NCBI GenBank assembly: GCA_947493945.1
Contig: CANLSR010000003.1
Location: 310,001-374,000, forward strand
Length of the DNA stretch: 64,000 nt
Reading direction: 5' to 3'
Source of the DNA: an uncultured bacterium
GTDB lineage: Bacteria; Bacteroidota; Rhodothermia; Rhodothermales; Rubricoccaceae
Made by a program: the position numbers and the translations under genes. Shown piece after piece: positions 33,713-42,870 of the stretch. Position 1 is the stretch's first letter, and each line of letters begins with the position of its first letter. The notes under the pieces were generated by a model. The model was not told the origin of the DNA. It saw only the letters and a list, made by a program, of their open reading frames with translations, and searched no databases.

Positions 33713-34501
33713 CTAGCTCCGGGTTTGAACCCGAGCGCTGGCGGCGTCGGTCGGGAGCGGGTCGCCGAGGGCGTCGAGGTCGAGGAGCGGCACGGCAAGG
33801 TCCGGCGCCCCCGTGAGGAGGGGCCCGGCGGGGGGCGGAGCGGCGGCCTGCCCGGCGCGAGCGGCCACGGCCTCCATCTGCTCCTGGCGCGCCCGCGCCC
33901 ACGACCGCTGGCTGGTCCAGCCGACCGCCGTGAGGAGTCCGCCGCCCAAGATCATCCACAGCCAACCCAGCGCGGTCTCCGCGTCGCCGTAGCCGACCAG
34001 GCTGATCGCGACGGCGACGACGCCCACGGCCATCAGGACCGCCCCGTTGACCGCGCCGCTGGCGGCCGCGTCCCGCCGCGTGCGGAGCGACAGCCGGCTG
34101 CCGGTGCCCGCCGGCTCCAGCGTGGCGCGCAGGTTGCCGTTGCGCCACTCCCGCACGGGCCCGTCGGCGCGCACCTTGCCCTCGGCGTCGAACGTGCGGC
34201 GGAGGTCGGCGGTCAGGCGGGCCCACAGGTCGTCGCTGGGCGGGACGGGGAGCAGCTCGGTGTGGTACACGCCCGTCGGGACCGGGCCGATGGTGGTCCG
34301 CCCCCGCTCGGGCTCCCCCAGGGCCACCGCTTGCGCCGCCTGGGCCACGAACTCGGGCGCGATGCCGGCCGACGCTGCGACCTCCTGCATCTCGGCGACC
34401 GTCAGCCCCTCCGACGGCTGGCTGGCGGCCTGCTGCTGCGCCGCAGCGCGCTCGAACACCTCGCGGATCTCGCGCTCGGAAAACCGTCGGGGCGTGGGCA
34501 T
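33713..34501 (-). CDS. Membrane protein with N-terminal helical domain, unknown function
   Basis: A 262-residue protein. The N-terminus RRFSEREIREVFERAA and LTVAEMQEVAASAGIAPEFVAQAA is a motif I recall from uncharacterised proteins of Gemmatimonadota and Rhodothermia. A beta-rich stretch (about 70-150) is followed by two close hydrophobic helices (ASGAVNGAVLMAVGVVAVAI and LGWLWMILGGGLLTAVGW). The tail is Pro/Ala-rich. It lies between two zinc-knuckle paralogues, 12 bases from the downstream one. Confidence 0.72.
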   Translation of the reverse strand: MPTPRRFSEREIREVFERAAAQQQAASQPSEGLTVAEMQEVAASAGIAPEFVAQAAQAVALGEPERGRTTIGPVPTGVYHTELLPVPPSDDLWARLTADLRRTFDAEGKVRADGPVREWRNGNLRATLEPAGTGSRLSLRTRRDAAASGAVNGAVLMAVGVVAVAISLVGYGDAETALGWLWMILGGGLLTAVGWTSQRSWARARQEQMEAVAARAGQAAAPPPAGPLLTGAPDLAVPLLDLDALGDPLPTDAASARVQTRS

Positions 34502-34595
34502 CGCGGGCAGGGGTGGCAACACGAGATCGACGACGCGACCCGCCGGAGTTCCACGCCGGCACGCGGCCGGGCGCTTCCGCCTAGGACCCTACCGG

Positions 34596-34835
34596 CTAGG
34601 CGTCGTCGGGTTTCCGGACGTAGGGGTAGCGGCGGTACTGGCTGAGCACCTCGGGGTCGCGCGTGACCTCGAACGTCTCGCCGCACACGCTGCACGTGAA
34701 CGCGATCCGCTTGGGCGTGCTCGACATGCCGTTGAACAGCGCGAGCCACCCCGCGCCGCCATTTTTGAGGTCGGCACGGACGGTGTGGTGGTAGCGGTCG
34801 TGCCCATGAGCGGCACACCGTGGGCGGTCAGGCAT
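34596..34835 (-). CDS. Small Cys/His-rich protein (paralogue of 33413 gene)
   Basis: A 79-residue protein with CAAHGHDRYHH and FTCSVCGETFEVTRD, a probable zinc knuckle, and a C-terminal SQYRRYPYVRKPDDA. It seems the intact version of the 33413 product. No family name recognised. ATG 34835 is preferred because the motif starts 7 residues later. It leads a minus-strand run of small genes down to kamA. Confidence 0.6.
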   Translation of the reverse strand: MPDRPRCAAHGHDRYHHTVRADLKNGGAGWLALFNGMSSTPKRIAFTCSVCGETFEVTRDPEVLSQYRRYPYVRKPDDA

Positions 34836-35041
34836 CGGCGGTGGAGCGTTTCGAGTGGTACCGCCAGCGGGGCGCGCCGTTCGCGGATGGCCCGTGGATT
34901 TGCCGGACTGGCAGCGGAGGTCGGCAGGAGGCTCGGCCGGCGGGTATGGTGCAGATGTACCACCCGCTGATGGAGGGGCGGCGATACTCTGGCGCACCCG
35001 GCGGCGGCCTCGCTGCCGTTCCCTCCCCCCTCCCCGCGCTC

Positions 35042-35899
35042 ATGCCCCGTTTGCTCCTCCTCGCGCTCGCCGCGCTCTGCCTCGCTTCCGCTGCCCACGC
35101 CCAATCTGGCCCCGACACGCGCCGGGTCGTCCTCACCAACGGCACGATCTTGGTCGGCACCGTCGCCGACGAGACCGCGGACCCCGTGGTGATCGTGACC
35201 CGGGACGGCGTCGAGCAACGCGTGCCGCGCGCCCAGGTCGCCGAGATCACGCCGCTCATCGGCGGCCGCTTTTTCCGCGTCGACCCCACCCGGACGCGGC
35301 TGGTCCTCTCGCCCACGGGCCGCACTCTGGGTCGAGGCCGTACGCGCGTCGGGACGTTGGTCTACATCGTTCCCAACGCGACCGTCGGCGTCAGCGACCG
35401 GATCGACCTGAGCGGCACGGCGTTCATCGGGTTCGGCGGCGACGACTTCGCCTTCGTGCCAGTCGTCGGCGGCAAGGTCGGGCTGGTCGATACGGGCACG
35501 TTCGCCGCGGCCGTCGGCACCAACGTTGGACTCGCGTTCGGCGGCGGCGACGAGGCCGCGCTGATCACGCCGTACGCGGCCATGACGGTCGGCAGCGAGA
35601 CCCGCTCCGCGTCGGCCAGCGTGACCGGCTTCGTCGGCGGCGACCTGGGCGCCGGAGACTTCGAGACAGCCGACGGCGTCCTGCTCTCGTTCGGCGGCGA
35701 GGCCCAGGTCAACAACGGCGTCAAGTTGCTCGTCGACGTTCTGGCGACGGTCGGCGAAGGCGACGACGGGGTCGCGCTCCTTCCCGGCGTCCGGTTGTTC
35801 GGCGACCGCTACTCAGTCGATGTGTTCGGGGCCATCGGGATCGCCGACGGCGACGTGATCGGGTTCGCGCCCTTCGCCAACTTCGCGTTCACGTTCTAG
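35042..35899 (+). CDS. Secreted beta-rich protein, unknown function
   Basis: A 285-residue protein with a signal peptide (MPRLLLLALAALCLASAAHA, then Q). Residues 27-65 (VVLTNGTILVGTVADETADP, then VIVTRDGVEQRVP) look like a small SH3/LSm-like beta domain seen in Bacteroidota envelope proteins. From about 95 onward the chain alternates short beta-strands ending in FANFAFTF, with a terminal Phe, as in outer-membrane beta-barrels. So an outer-membrane barrel with a periplasmic N-terminus is likely. The 206-base gap upstream holds a TACTCTGGC box at 34985. Confidence 0.7.
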   Translation: MPRLLLLALAALCLASAAHAQSGPDTRRVVLTNGTILVGTVADETADPVVIVTRDGVEQRVPRAQVAEITPLIGGRFFRVDPTRTRLVLSPTGRTLGRGRTRVGTLVYIVPNATVGVSDRIDLSGTAFIGFGGDDFAFVPVVGGKVGLVDTGTFAAAVGTNVGLAFGGGDEAALITPYAAMTVGSETRSASASVTGFVGGDLGAGDFETADGVLLSFGGEAQVNNGVKLLVDVLATVGEGDDGVALLPGVRLFGDRYSVDVFGAIGIADGDVIGFAPFANFAFTF

Positions 35900-35985
35900 C
35901 GGGCCGGCAATCCCCGTTCGGCCGGGCCGTTGGTCAGACGCGGGCGGCCTTGCCACGGCGCCCGCGCCCGACTATCGTGTCCCCG

Positions 35986-38900
35986 ATGCGCCACCGCCTC
36001 CGCCTGCTCGCCCGGATCGCCGTCCCGCTGGCGGTGCTCGCCGCCAGCGCGGGGCCGGCCGGGGCGCAGTACTTCGCGTACGGCAAAAACCGCGTCCAGT
36101 ACCAGACCCACGACTGGTACTCGGTCCAGACGGCCCACTTCGACGTGTTCTTCTACGAGCGCGACCCGTCGGCGGCCCGGCCGGTGGGGACGGCGCCGGG
36201 CGGGCGCGTGCTGGCCGAGTTCGCCGCCGAGGCCGCCGAGGAGGCCTACCGCGAGGTCTCGGCCCTGTTCGGGACCGACGTGGCGCGGCGGATCCCGCTC
36301 CTGGTCTACCCCACGCACGCCGAGTTCGCGGTGACCAACGCCGTCGAGCTGCCGGTCTACGCCGAGGGCATCGGGGGCGTCACCGAGCTGTTCAAGAACC
36401 GGATCGCGATCCCGTTCACGGGCGACTGGCGCGACTTCCGGCGCGTGGTCCACCACGAGCTGGTCCACGCCGTCGTCAACGACCTGTACTACGGCGGCTC
36501 CGTGGCGGCCCTCGTTCGCGGCGGCGGGCGGCTCCAGATCCCGGCCTGGTTCAACGAGGGGCTGGCCGAGTTCAGCGCCCAGGGCTGGGACACCCAGTCG
36601 GACCTCTACGTCCGCGAGGCGATCCTGAACGGGCGGCTGCCCGAGATCCGGCGGCTGAGCGGCTTCTTCGCCTACCGCGGCGGCCAGGGCGTGTGGGACT
36701 GGGTGGCCCAGGAGTACGGGCGCGAAAAGGTGACCGAGATCCTGGACCGCGTGCGCCTGGGGCGGAGCGTCGGCGCCGCGTTCCAGCGGGCGACCGGGCT
36801 GGGTCTGGGCGAGCTCTCCGACCGCTGGCACCGGACGCTCAGGGCGGTCTACTTCCCCGAGGTCGCCGCGCGCGAGGAGACGGAGGACGCCGGGCGCATC
36901 ATAGCCGGGCGCGGCGCCGGCGAGACAGGCTACCACGCCAGCCCGGCGCTCTCGCCCCAGGGCGACCGCGTGGCCTACGTCGCCACCGACGACGGCCTGT
37001 TCGACGTCTACGTCGCCACGACCGTCGGCCGACCCCACGTGCGCAAGATCATCGACGGCCAGGACAACGCCCAGTTCGAGAGCCTCCGTCTGCTCACGCC
37101 CGGACTCTCGTGGAGCCCCGACGGCCAGCGGCTGGCGGTGGCCGTCACCAGCGGGCCGGGCGACGCCATCGCGCTGGTGGACCCAGAGACCGGCGATGTC
37201 CAGACGGTCCGCCCGCCGGGCATTGACGCCGTCGTGTCGGTCACGTGGAGCCCCGACGGCCGCCGGATCGCCTTCGAGGGGACGGCCGGCGCCCACTCGG
37301 ACCTCTACCTGCTCGACCTCGCCACCGGCGACGTCACCAACCTGACGCGCGACCTCTACTCCGACCACGCGCCGGCCTGGAGCCCCGACGGGACCGCGCT
37401 CGTGTTCCACTCCGACCGCGGCGACGCGCTCGCGCTGGCCCAGGCCACGGCCCAGGCCGCCTTCGACGGCCGCTTCGACAGCCGCCAGCTGGGCCGGACC
37501 CCGTTCAGCCTGTACCGCCTCGACCTCGACACGCCCAACCGGGTGACGCGGCTGACCGCGGCGTCCGTCTGGGACGACACCGACGCCGCGCTGGCGGCGG
37601 CGCCCGGCGGCGGCGAGCGGCTGCTGTTCGTCAGCGACCGGAACGGGATCCCCAACCTCTACGCCCTCGACCCGGACTCGGCCGGCACGGCGGCCGGCAC
37701 CGCCAGCGGCACCGTCCCGGAGGCGCGGCCGCTGACCAACCTCCAGACGGGGGTCCTCGACGTGTCGCTCTCGGCCGACGGCGGCCGCGCCGCCGCGCTC
37801 GTGCTCCACGACGGGATCCCGTCGGTGGTCTCGATCCGCGACCCGTTCGGCCGCGACGGCCTGCCGGCCGAGTTGGCGCCGACCGTCTGGGCGCAGCGCC
37901 GGACGGGCGAGCGCCGCGCCGCGCCGGCGCTCCAGCTCGCCTCCCAGGCCACGCGCGAGGCCAACCCGATCCTGCGCGACGCCGCCGACGGCCGGCCGGC
38001 CCCGCGCCCCCCGCGCCGCGCCGCGCCGCCGACCGCCGAGCAGCTCGCCTTTGCCGACTCCATCCTCCAGGCGCTCGGCCCGCCGCGCGACCTGGTCGCC
38101 TCCACCGACACCGTCGACCTGGGACGCGGCCCGGCCGTCGACTTCCGCGACTACGAGTTTTCCGAGGCCTTCGAGGAGGGCCAGCGGCCGCGCCTGGGCG
38201 CGTCCGACCCGTTCCGGCCCGCCCTCAGCCGCGACTCGACGGGCGCCCTGGTGGCGAGGCCGTACAAGCTCCGGTTCTCGCTCGACTTGATCTTCGCCGA
38301 CGGCGGCTACGACACCGTCTACGGCCTCCAGAGCATCACCCAGATCCGGTTTTCGGACATGCTGGGCAACCACCGCGTCGGGCTCTCGACCAACCTGGTC
38401 CTCGACCTCCGCAACGCCGACTACGTGCTGGGCTACGAGTACCGGCCGCACCGGACCGACGTCCGCGTCGAGGGCTTTCACCTGGCCCGCCAGCTGGCGT
38501 CGGCCTCGGAGAAGACGGTCTACCGCTACCGCAACTACGGCCTGGTGGCCGGCGCGCGCTACCCGCTCGACAAGTTCCGCCGCGTCGACGCCGAAGTCGG
38601 GCTCCTAGGCGTGTCGCTGGCCGACTTGTCGGACATCGGCGAGCGCGCCCGGACACGCGCCTTCGTGGTCCCGCGCGTGACCTACACCGACGACCGGACG
38701 GTGCCCGGATTCCTCGGCCCGCGGTCGGGCACGCGGTGGGCCGCCAGCCTGTCGGCCGCGCCCGGCCCCGACGCGTTCTTCGTCACGGCCCTGGCCGACG
38801 GCCGCGCCTACCGCCCGCTCGGGCCGGGCTACGCGCTGGCGGTGCGCGGCTCGGCCGGGATCAGCGTCGGCCGCGACCCGCAGCGGTTCTACGCGGCCGG

Positions 38901-39372
38901 CGTCCAGAACTGGGTCAACCCCGACCTGGGCAGCCTGCCCGTCCAGGGGCCGGACGACTTCATCTTCGCGACGCCCGTCCTGCCCGTCCGCGGGTTCGGC
39001 TACAACGAGGCGGCCGGCGACCGCTTCGCGCTCGTCAACGTCGAGGCCCGCGTGCCGCTGATCGCGGCGCTCCTGCCCGGCCCGGTCCCGCTGCTCCCGC
39101 TCTACGACATCCAGGCGGTGGGGTTCGTGGACGCCGGCGTGATCGCCCAGGGCGGCGTCGACCTGTGGCGGACCGTGGCCGTGGACGACGACGGAGACCC
39201 GGCCACGCCCGAGGTCGAGCGCCGCGTGCTGGACGACGTGCTCCTGGGCGCCGGCGTTGGGCTGCGGACGGTGGTATTGGGCTTCCCCGTCCGCGCGGAC
39301 TGGGCCTGGCCGTTCGACGGCCGCGGCTTTGGCGACCCGAACCTGTACTTCTCGGTCGGCCTGGATTTTTAG
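35986..39372 (+). CDS. Three-module envelope protein: gluzincin-like protease, TolB propeller, outer-membrane barrel
   Basis: A 1128-residue protein. Signal peptide ends at AGAQ (28). Residues 40-300 form a peptidase-MA-like domain with HHELVH (HExxH at 157-161) and a downstream WFNEGLAEF glutamate. Residues about 310-620 hold TolB/WD40-type repeats (SWSPDGQRLAVAV, TWSPDGRRIAFEG, AWSPDGTALVFHSD). The last 400 residues are a BamA-like barrel with many aromatic-ended strands and the terminal NLYFSVGLDF. It should sit in the outer membrane with protease and propeller in the periplasm. Such fusions occur in Bacteroidota/Gemmatimonadota, but I know of no assigned function. Confidence 0.88.
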   Translation: MRHRLRLLARIAVPLAVLAASAGPAGAQYFAYGKNRVQYQTHDWYSVQTAHFDVFFYERDPSAARPVGTAPGGRVLAEFAAEAAEEAYREVSALFGTDVARRIPLLVYPTHAEFAVTNAVELPVYAEGIGGVTELFKNRIAIPFTGDWRDFRRVVHHELVHAVVNDLYYGGSVAALVRGGGRLQIPAWFNEGLAEFSAQGWDTQSDLYVREAILNGRLPEIRRLSGFFAYRGGQGVWDWVAQEYGREKVTEILDRVRLGRSVGAAFQRATGLGLGELSDRWHRTLRAVYFPEVAAREETEDAGRIIAGRGAGETGYHASPALSPQGDRVAYVATDDGLFDVYVATTVGRPHVRKIIDGQDNAQFESLRLLTPGLSWSPDGQRLAVAVTSGPGDAIALVDPETGDVQTVRPPGIDAVVSVTWSPDGRRIAFEGTAGAHSDLYLLDLATGDVTNLTRDLYSDHAPAWSPDGTALVFHSDRGDALALAQATAQAAFDGRFDSRQLGRTPFSLYRLDLDTPNRVTRLTAASVWDDTDAALAAAPGGGERLLFVSDRNGIPNLYALDPDSAGTAAGTASGTVPEARPLTNLQTGVLDVSLSADGGRAAALVLHDGIPSVVSIRDPFGRDGLPAELAPTVWAQRRTGERRAAPALQLASQATREANPILRDAADGRPAPRPPRRAAPPTAEQLAFADSILQALGPPRDLVASTDTVDLGRGPAVDFRDYEFSEAFEEGQRPRLGASDPFRPALSRDSTGALVARPYKLRFSLDLIFADGGYDTVYGLQSITQIRFSDMLGNHRVGLSTNLVLDLRNADYVLGYEYRPHRTDVRVEGFHLARQLASASEKTVYRYRNYGLVAGARYPLDKFRRVDAEVGLLGVSLADLSDIGERARTRAFVVPRVTYTDDRTVPGFLGPRSGTRWAASLSAAPGPDAFFVTALADGRAYRPLGPGYALAVRGSAGISVGRDPQRFYAAGVQNWVNPDLGSLPVQGPDDFIFATPVLPVRGFGYNEAAGDRFALVNVEARVPLIAALLPGPVPLLPLYDIQAVGFVDAGVIAQGGVDLWRTVAVDDDGDPATPEVERRVLDDVLLGAGVGLRTVVLGFPVRADWAWPFDGRGFGDPNLYFSVGLDF

Positions 39373-39567
39373 GGGCCCGGGCAGGTCCCCGCCGCGCGCT
39401 GGCAGAGGCCGTCCGCCAGCGGGGCGCGAGGGCGCGGCCGCCGTTCGCTACGGCGCTGCGGCTCCTCGCCGACGTGCCCCGGCCATTCACCGGCTTATCT
39501 CGGTGCGGCGCAACCCGATCCCCGTTCTTACGAATAGACACCTGTCCCTTCGTTGCCGCCTCCCGCC

Positions 39568-39654
39568 ATGATCCTTGCTCTCCAGCTTGCGGCGCCGGCG
39601 GCTCTCTTTGCCCTCCTCCTGCTCGCCGCCCTCCCGGCCGGCAAACGCAGCTAG
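39568..39654 (+). CDS. Predicted 28-residue hydrophobic peptide
   Basis: ATG 39568 opens MILALQLAAPAALFALLLLA, then a short basic end GKRS and TAG. It would be one membrane helix. A strong intrinsic terminator lies 41 bases after the stop, and the preceding leader (CGTTGCCGCCTCCCGCC) is pyrimidine-rich like other starts here. It sits alone in a 564-base gap between two large genes. It could be a small membrane protein, a type I toxin-like peptide or a leader peptide; evidence is contextual only. Confidence 0.45.
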   Translation: MILALQLAAPAALFALLLLAALPAGKRS

Positions 39655-39694
39655 GCCACGAGTGCCCCGGCCCGATCCCGACTCGCCCCGCCCG

Positions 39695-39716
39695 GCCCCG
39701 CCCGGCGGGGCGTTTT
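39695..39716 (+). terminator. Intrinsic terminator after the small ORF
   Basis: GCCCCGC (39695-39701), loop CCG, GCGGGGC (39705-39711), then GTTTT. It ends any transcript of the 39568 gene, or could attenuate transcription into cphA at 39937. Confidence 0.75.
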
Positions 39717-39725
39717 CGTGGGCGG

Positions 39726-39751
39726 CCGCTGGCGGCGCGTGTCGCCAGCGG
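39726..39751. repeat. REP-like palindrome
   Basis: CCGCTGGCG (39726-39734) and CGCCAGCGG (39743-39751) with an 8-base loop, just beyond the terminator. The rest of the gap from 39373 to 39567 holds another half-copy near 39401-39424. Confidence 0.6.
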
Positions 39752-39907
39752 GCTGGGTCGGCGCCGGACCAGTGCGAGCACGTCGTCGCCTGGCACCTCT
39801 CCGCTTGGGGGCTGGGTTCAGGGGGGACCGTCGGAGGGAGGCCCCGGCCTAGAGTGCGTTCGTTCCGGGAGCCAGGCCCCGTGCCGCACGCGGGCCCCGG
39901 CGCACGA

Positions 39908-39916
39908 TACATTGCG
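39908..39916 (+). promoter_or_regulatory. Promoter box of cphA
   Basis: TACATTGCG, 20 bases before the cphA ATG. Confidence 0.35.
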
Positions 39917-39936
39917 CGCCCCCTCCCCCGCTCCCC

Positions 39937-42774
39937 ATGCGCGTCGTCTCGACCAACGTCTACGTCGGCCCGAACCAGTACGCCCTGTTCCCGGTCATCC
40001 GGCACACCGTGGACCTGGGGCCGCTGGAGCACTACCCGACGGCCCGGCTCGACGGGTTCTCCGAGCGGCTGGTGGACGCGCTGCCCGGGCTCCAGGAGCA
40101 CGGCTGCTCCTACCGCTGCGAGGGCGGCTTCATCCGCCGGATGGTCGAGGACGAGGGGACGTGGCTGGGCCACGTCTGGGAGCACGTGGCCCTCGAGATC
40201 CAGGGCATCGCCGGCCACGACGTGACGTTCGGCAAGACGCGCTCGACCGGCCGCGCCGAGGGCGAGTACGACATGGTCTACCAGTACCGCCAGCGCGACG
40301 TGGGCCTGGAGGCCGGCGAGCTGGCGCGGCGGCTGATCCTGCGCCTGCTGCCCGACGACGTCCAGGCGCTCTTGGACGAGAAGAAAGAACCCGACTACGA
40401 CTGGGACGAGGAGCGCGACGCTTACATCCGCCGCGCCCAGCGGCTCGCGTTCGGACCGAGCACGCAGTCGCTGGTCGACGCCGCCGAGGCGCGCGACATC
40501 CCCTGGATCCGGCTCAACCGCTACTCGCTCGTCCAGCTCGGCCACGGCCGCCACCAGCAGCGCGTCCAGGCGACCGTCACCGGCCGCACCCAGCACATCG
40601 CCGTCGAGATCGCGAGCGACAAGGAGGACACGCGCGGGCTGCTGGAGTCGCTCGGGCTGCCGGTCCCCCGCCAGCGCCTGGTCTACGGGCCGGGCGACGC
40701 CGTCGAGGCCGCGCACGAGATCGGGTTCCCGGTCGTCACCAAGCCGCTCAACGCCAACCACGGGCGCGGCGTCTCGATCCGGCTGACTGACGACGCCCAG
40801 GTCGAGCGCGGCGTCGAGCACGCGGGCCAGCACGGGACCAGCCAGGGCGTGCTCGTCGAAAGCTTCGTCTCCGGCTTCGACCACCGGATGCTGGTCGTCG
40901 ACGGCCAGCTGGTGGCCGTGGCCAAGCGCGTGCCCGGCCACGTCGTCGGCGACGGCGCGCACACGATCGAGGAGTTGGTCGAGATCACCAACCAGGACCC
41001 GCGGCGCGGCGTCGGTCATGAGAAGGTGCTGACGCAGCTCGCGCTCGACGCCCAGGCCGAGCGGCTGATGGCCGAGGCCGGCCACACGGCCGCGACCGTC
41101 CTGCCCGACGGCGAGACGTTTTACCTCCGCTCGACGGCCAACCTCTCGACCGGCGGCACGGCCATCGACCTGACCGACCGGGTCCACCCCGACAACCGCG
41201 ACATGGCCGTCCGCGCCGTCCGCGCCGTGGGCCTGGACGTCGGCGGCGTCGACTTCCTGAGCGACGACGTGACCCAGTCGTGGCGCGAGGTGGGCGGGGC
41301 CATCGTCGAGGTCAACGCGGCCCCGGGCTTCCGGATGCACGTGGCGCCGAGCGAGGGCACGCCGCGCGACGTGGCCGGTCCGGTCATGGACATGCTGTTC
41401 CCGGCCGGCACGCCGGCCCGGATCCCGGTCGCCATCGTGACCGGGACCAACGGCAAGACGACCACCACGCGGATGGTGTCCCACATCTTGCAGATGGCCG
41501 GCTTGGTCCCGGGCATGACCTCCACCGACGGCGTCTTTATCGACGGCCGGCTGACGGTCAAGGGCGACATGACCGGCCCGGTCGGCGCCACGACGGTGTT
41601 GCGCGACCCGGCCGTCGAGGCCGCGGTGTTGGAGGTGGCGCGCGGCGGGTTGGTCCGCGCCGGCCTCGGCGTCCGCCAGTGCGACGTGGCGGCGTGCCTC
41701 AACGTGACGAGCGACCACCTGGGCCTGGGCGGCGTCGACACGCTGGACCAGCTGGCGGAGATCAAGCGGATCCCCGTCGAGGTGGCCACCGACACCGTGG
41801 TCTTGAACGCCGACGACCCGCGCGTGCTCGCGATGGCCGCCCACTCGGACTCGCGCCACCTCTGCTACGTCACGATGGACGCCGAGCACGCCCTGGTGCG
41901 CGCCCACGTCCGCGAGGGCGGCCGGGCCGTCGTGCTGGAGCGGGGCATCGCCGGCGAGATGATCACGCTGTTCGACGGCGGCCGCCACCTGCCGTTGGTC
42001 TGGACCCACCTGGTGCCGGCGACGCTGGACGGCAAGGCGCTCCACAACGTCCAGAACGCCATGTTCGCCGCCGGCATCGCCTACGCCTTGGGCGAGGAGT
42101 CGCTGGAGCTCACGCTGGACCAGATCCGCCACGGGCTCCAGACCTTCACCACCAGCTTCTACGAGGCGCCGGGCCGCCTCAACGTGTTCGACGGCCACCC
42201 CTTCCGCGTCATCCTGGACTACGCCCACAACCCGGCCGCCATGCAGGCGATGGCCGAGCTGGTGGACCGGCTCGACGTGGCCGGCCAGCGCGTGCTGGTG
42301 ATCGCCGCCCCGGGCGACCGCCGCGACCAGGACGTGGTGGCGATGGCGGAGGCCGTCGCGGGCCACTTCGACCACTTCGTGTGCAAGCAGGACGACCGGC
42401 TCCGGGGCCGGGAGTCCGGCGAGGTGCCCGAGATCCTGCGCGAATCGCTGACCGCGGCCGGCGTCGACCCGTCCGCGATCACCGTCGTGCCGGACGAGGC
42501 CGAGGCCGTGGACCACGCGCTGGCGATGGCCGACCGCGGCGACTTGGTGGTGGTGCTGGGCGACAAGATCGAGCGGTGCTGGGACCAGATCGTCCGCTTT
42601 GGCGAGCCGGCCGCGCCCGGCCCGTCGAGCGGGGCCGCGGAGGCGGAGCGCGAGCCGGAGGCGCCGGCCCGGTCGTCGATGGCTCCCGAGCCGTTCCGCC
42701 TCCAGCAGGGCCAGCGGGTCGTCCGCGACGGCCGCGGCGTCCGGCTGGCGTCCCCCGAGGAACAGGCCGACTAG
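39937..42774 (+). CDS. cphA: Cyanophycin synthetase CphA
   Basis: Polymerises aspartate and arginine, using ATP, into multi-L-arginyl-poly-L-aspartate, a nitrogen/carbon reserve. The 945-residue length fits CphA1 (about 870-900) with a Pro/Glu-rich tail. The N-domain spans 1-160. The ATP-grasp domain spans about 215-475, with NANHGRGVSI and YLRSTANLSTGGTAIDLTD. The Mur-ligase domain begins with VTGTNGKTTTTRM (about 500-512), followed by LEVARGGLVRAGLG and the ligase glutamate region VILDYAHNPAAM. ATG 39937 follows CCCCCTCCCCCGCTCCCC. It is followed 96 bases later by a Mur-ligase-only relative. No cyanophycinase is visible in the window. Confidence 0.96.
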   Translation: MRVVSTNVYVGPNQYALFPVIRHTVDLGPLEHYPTARLDGFSERLVDALPGLQEHGCSYRCEGGFIRRMVEDEGTWLGHVWEHVALEIQGIAGHDVTFGKTRSTGRAEGEYDMVYQYRQRDVGLEAGELARRLILRLLPDDVQALLDEKKEPDYDWDEERDAYIRRAQRLAFGPSTQSLVDAAEARDIPWIRLNRYSLVQLGHGRHQQRVQATVTGRTQHIAVEIASDKEDTRGLLESLGLPVPRQRLVYGPGDAVEAAHEIGFPVVTKPLNANHGRGVSIRLTDDAQVERGVEHAGQHGTSQGVLVESFVSGFDHRMLVVDGQLVAVAKRVPGHVVGDGAHTIEELVEITNQDPRRGVGHEKVLTQLALDAQAERLMAEAGHTAATVLPDGETFYLRSTANLSTGGTAIDLTDRVHPDNRDMAVRAVRAVGLDVGGVDFLSDDVTQSWREVGGAIVEVNAAPGFRMHVAPSEGTPRDVAGPVMDMLFPAGTPARIPVAIVTGTNGKTTTTRMVSHILQMAGLVPGMTSTDGVFIDGRLTVKGDMTGPVGATTVLRDPAVEAAVLEVARGGLVRAGLGVRQCDVAACLNVTSDHLGLGGVDTLDQLAEIKRIPVEVATDTVVLNADDPRVLAMAAHSDSRHLCYVTMDAEHALVRAHVREGGRAVVLERGIAGEMITLFDGGRHLPLVWTHLVPATLDGKALHNVQNAMFAAGIAYALGEESLELTLDQIRHGLQTFTTSFYEAPGRLNVFDGHPFRVILDYAHNPAAMQAMAELVDRLDVAGQRVLVIAAPGDRRDQDVVAMAEAVAGHFDHFVCKQDDRLRGRESGEVPEILRESLTAAGVDPSAITVVPDEAEAVDHALAMADRGDLVVVLGDKIERCWDQIVRFGEPAAPGPSSGAAEAEREPEAPARSSMAPEPFRLQQGQRVVRDGRGVRLASPEEQAD

Positions 42775-42870
42775 CGGGCCGACGGCGACGGGCGAGGGCG
42801 TCTCGTCCTGCGCCCGGGCCCCACCGGCCCTGCCTCCCCGCCCCCCACTCTACCCCTTGCTCGCCCCCCC

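Noticed and set aside
35896-38481. 860-codon open frame antisense to the protease/propeller/barrel gene
   Set aside because: Same shadow effect; no recognisable domain and composition unlike the real proteins here.
39487-42516. Long open frame of about 1000 codons antisense to cphA
   Set aside because: Low-complexity His/Val/Arg/Gly composition typical of the complement of GC-rich codons; cphA on the other strand has all family motifs.
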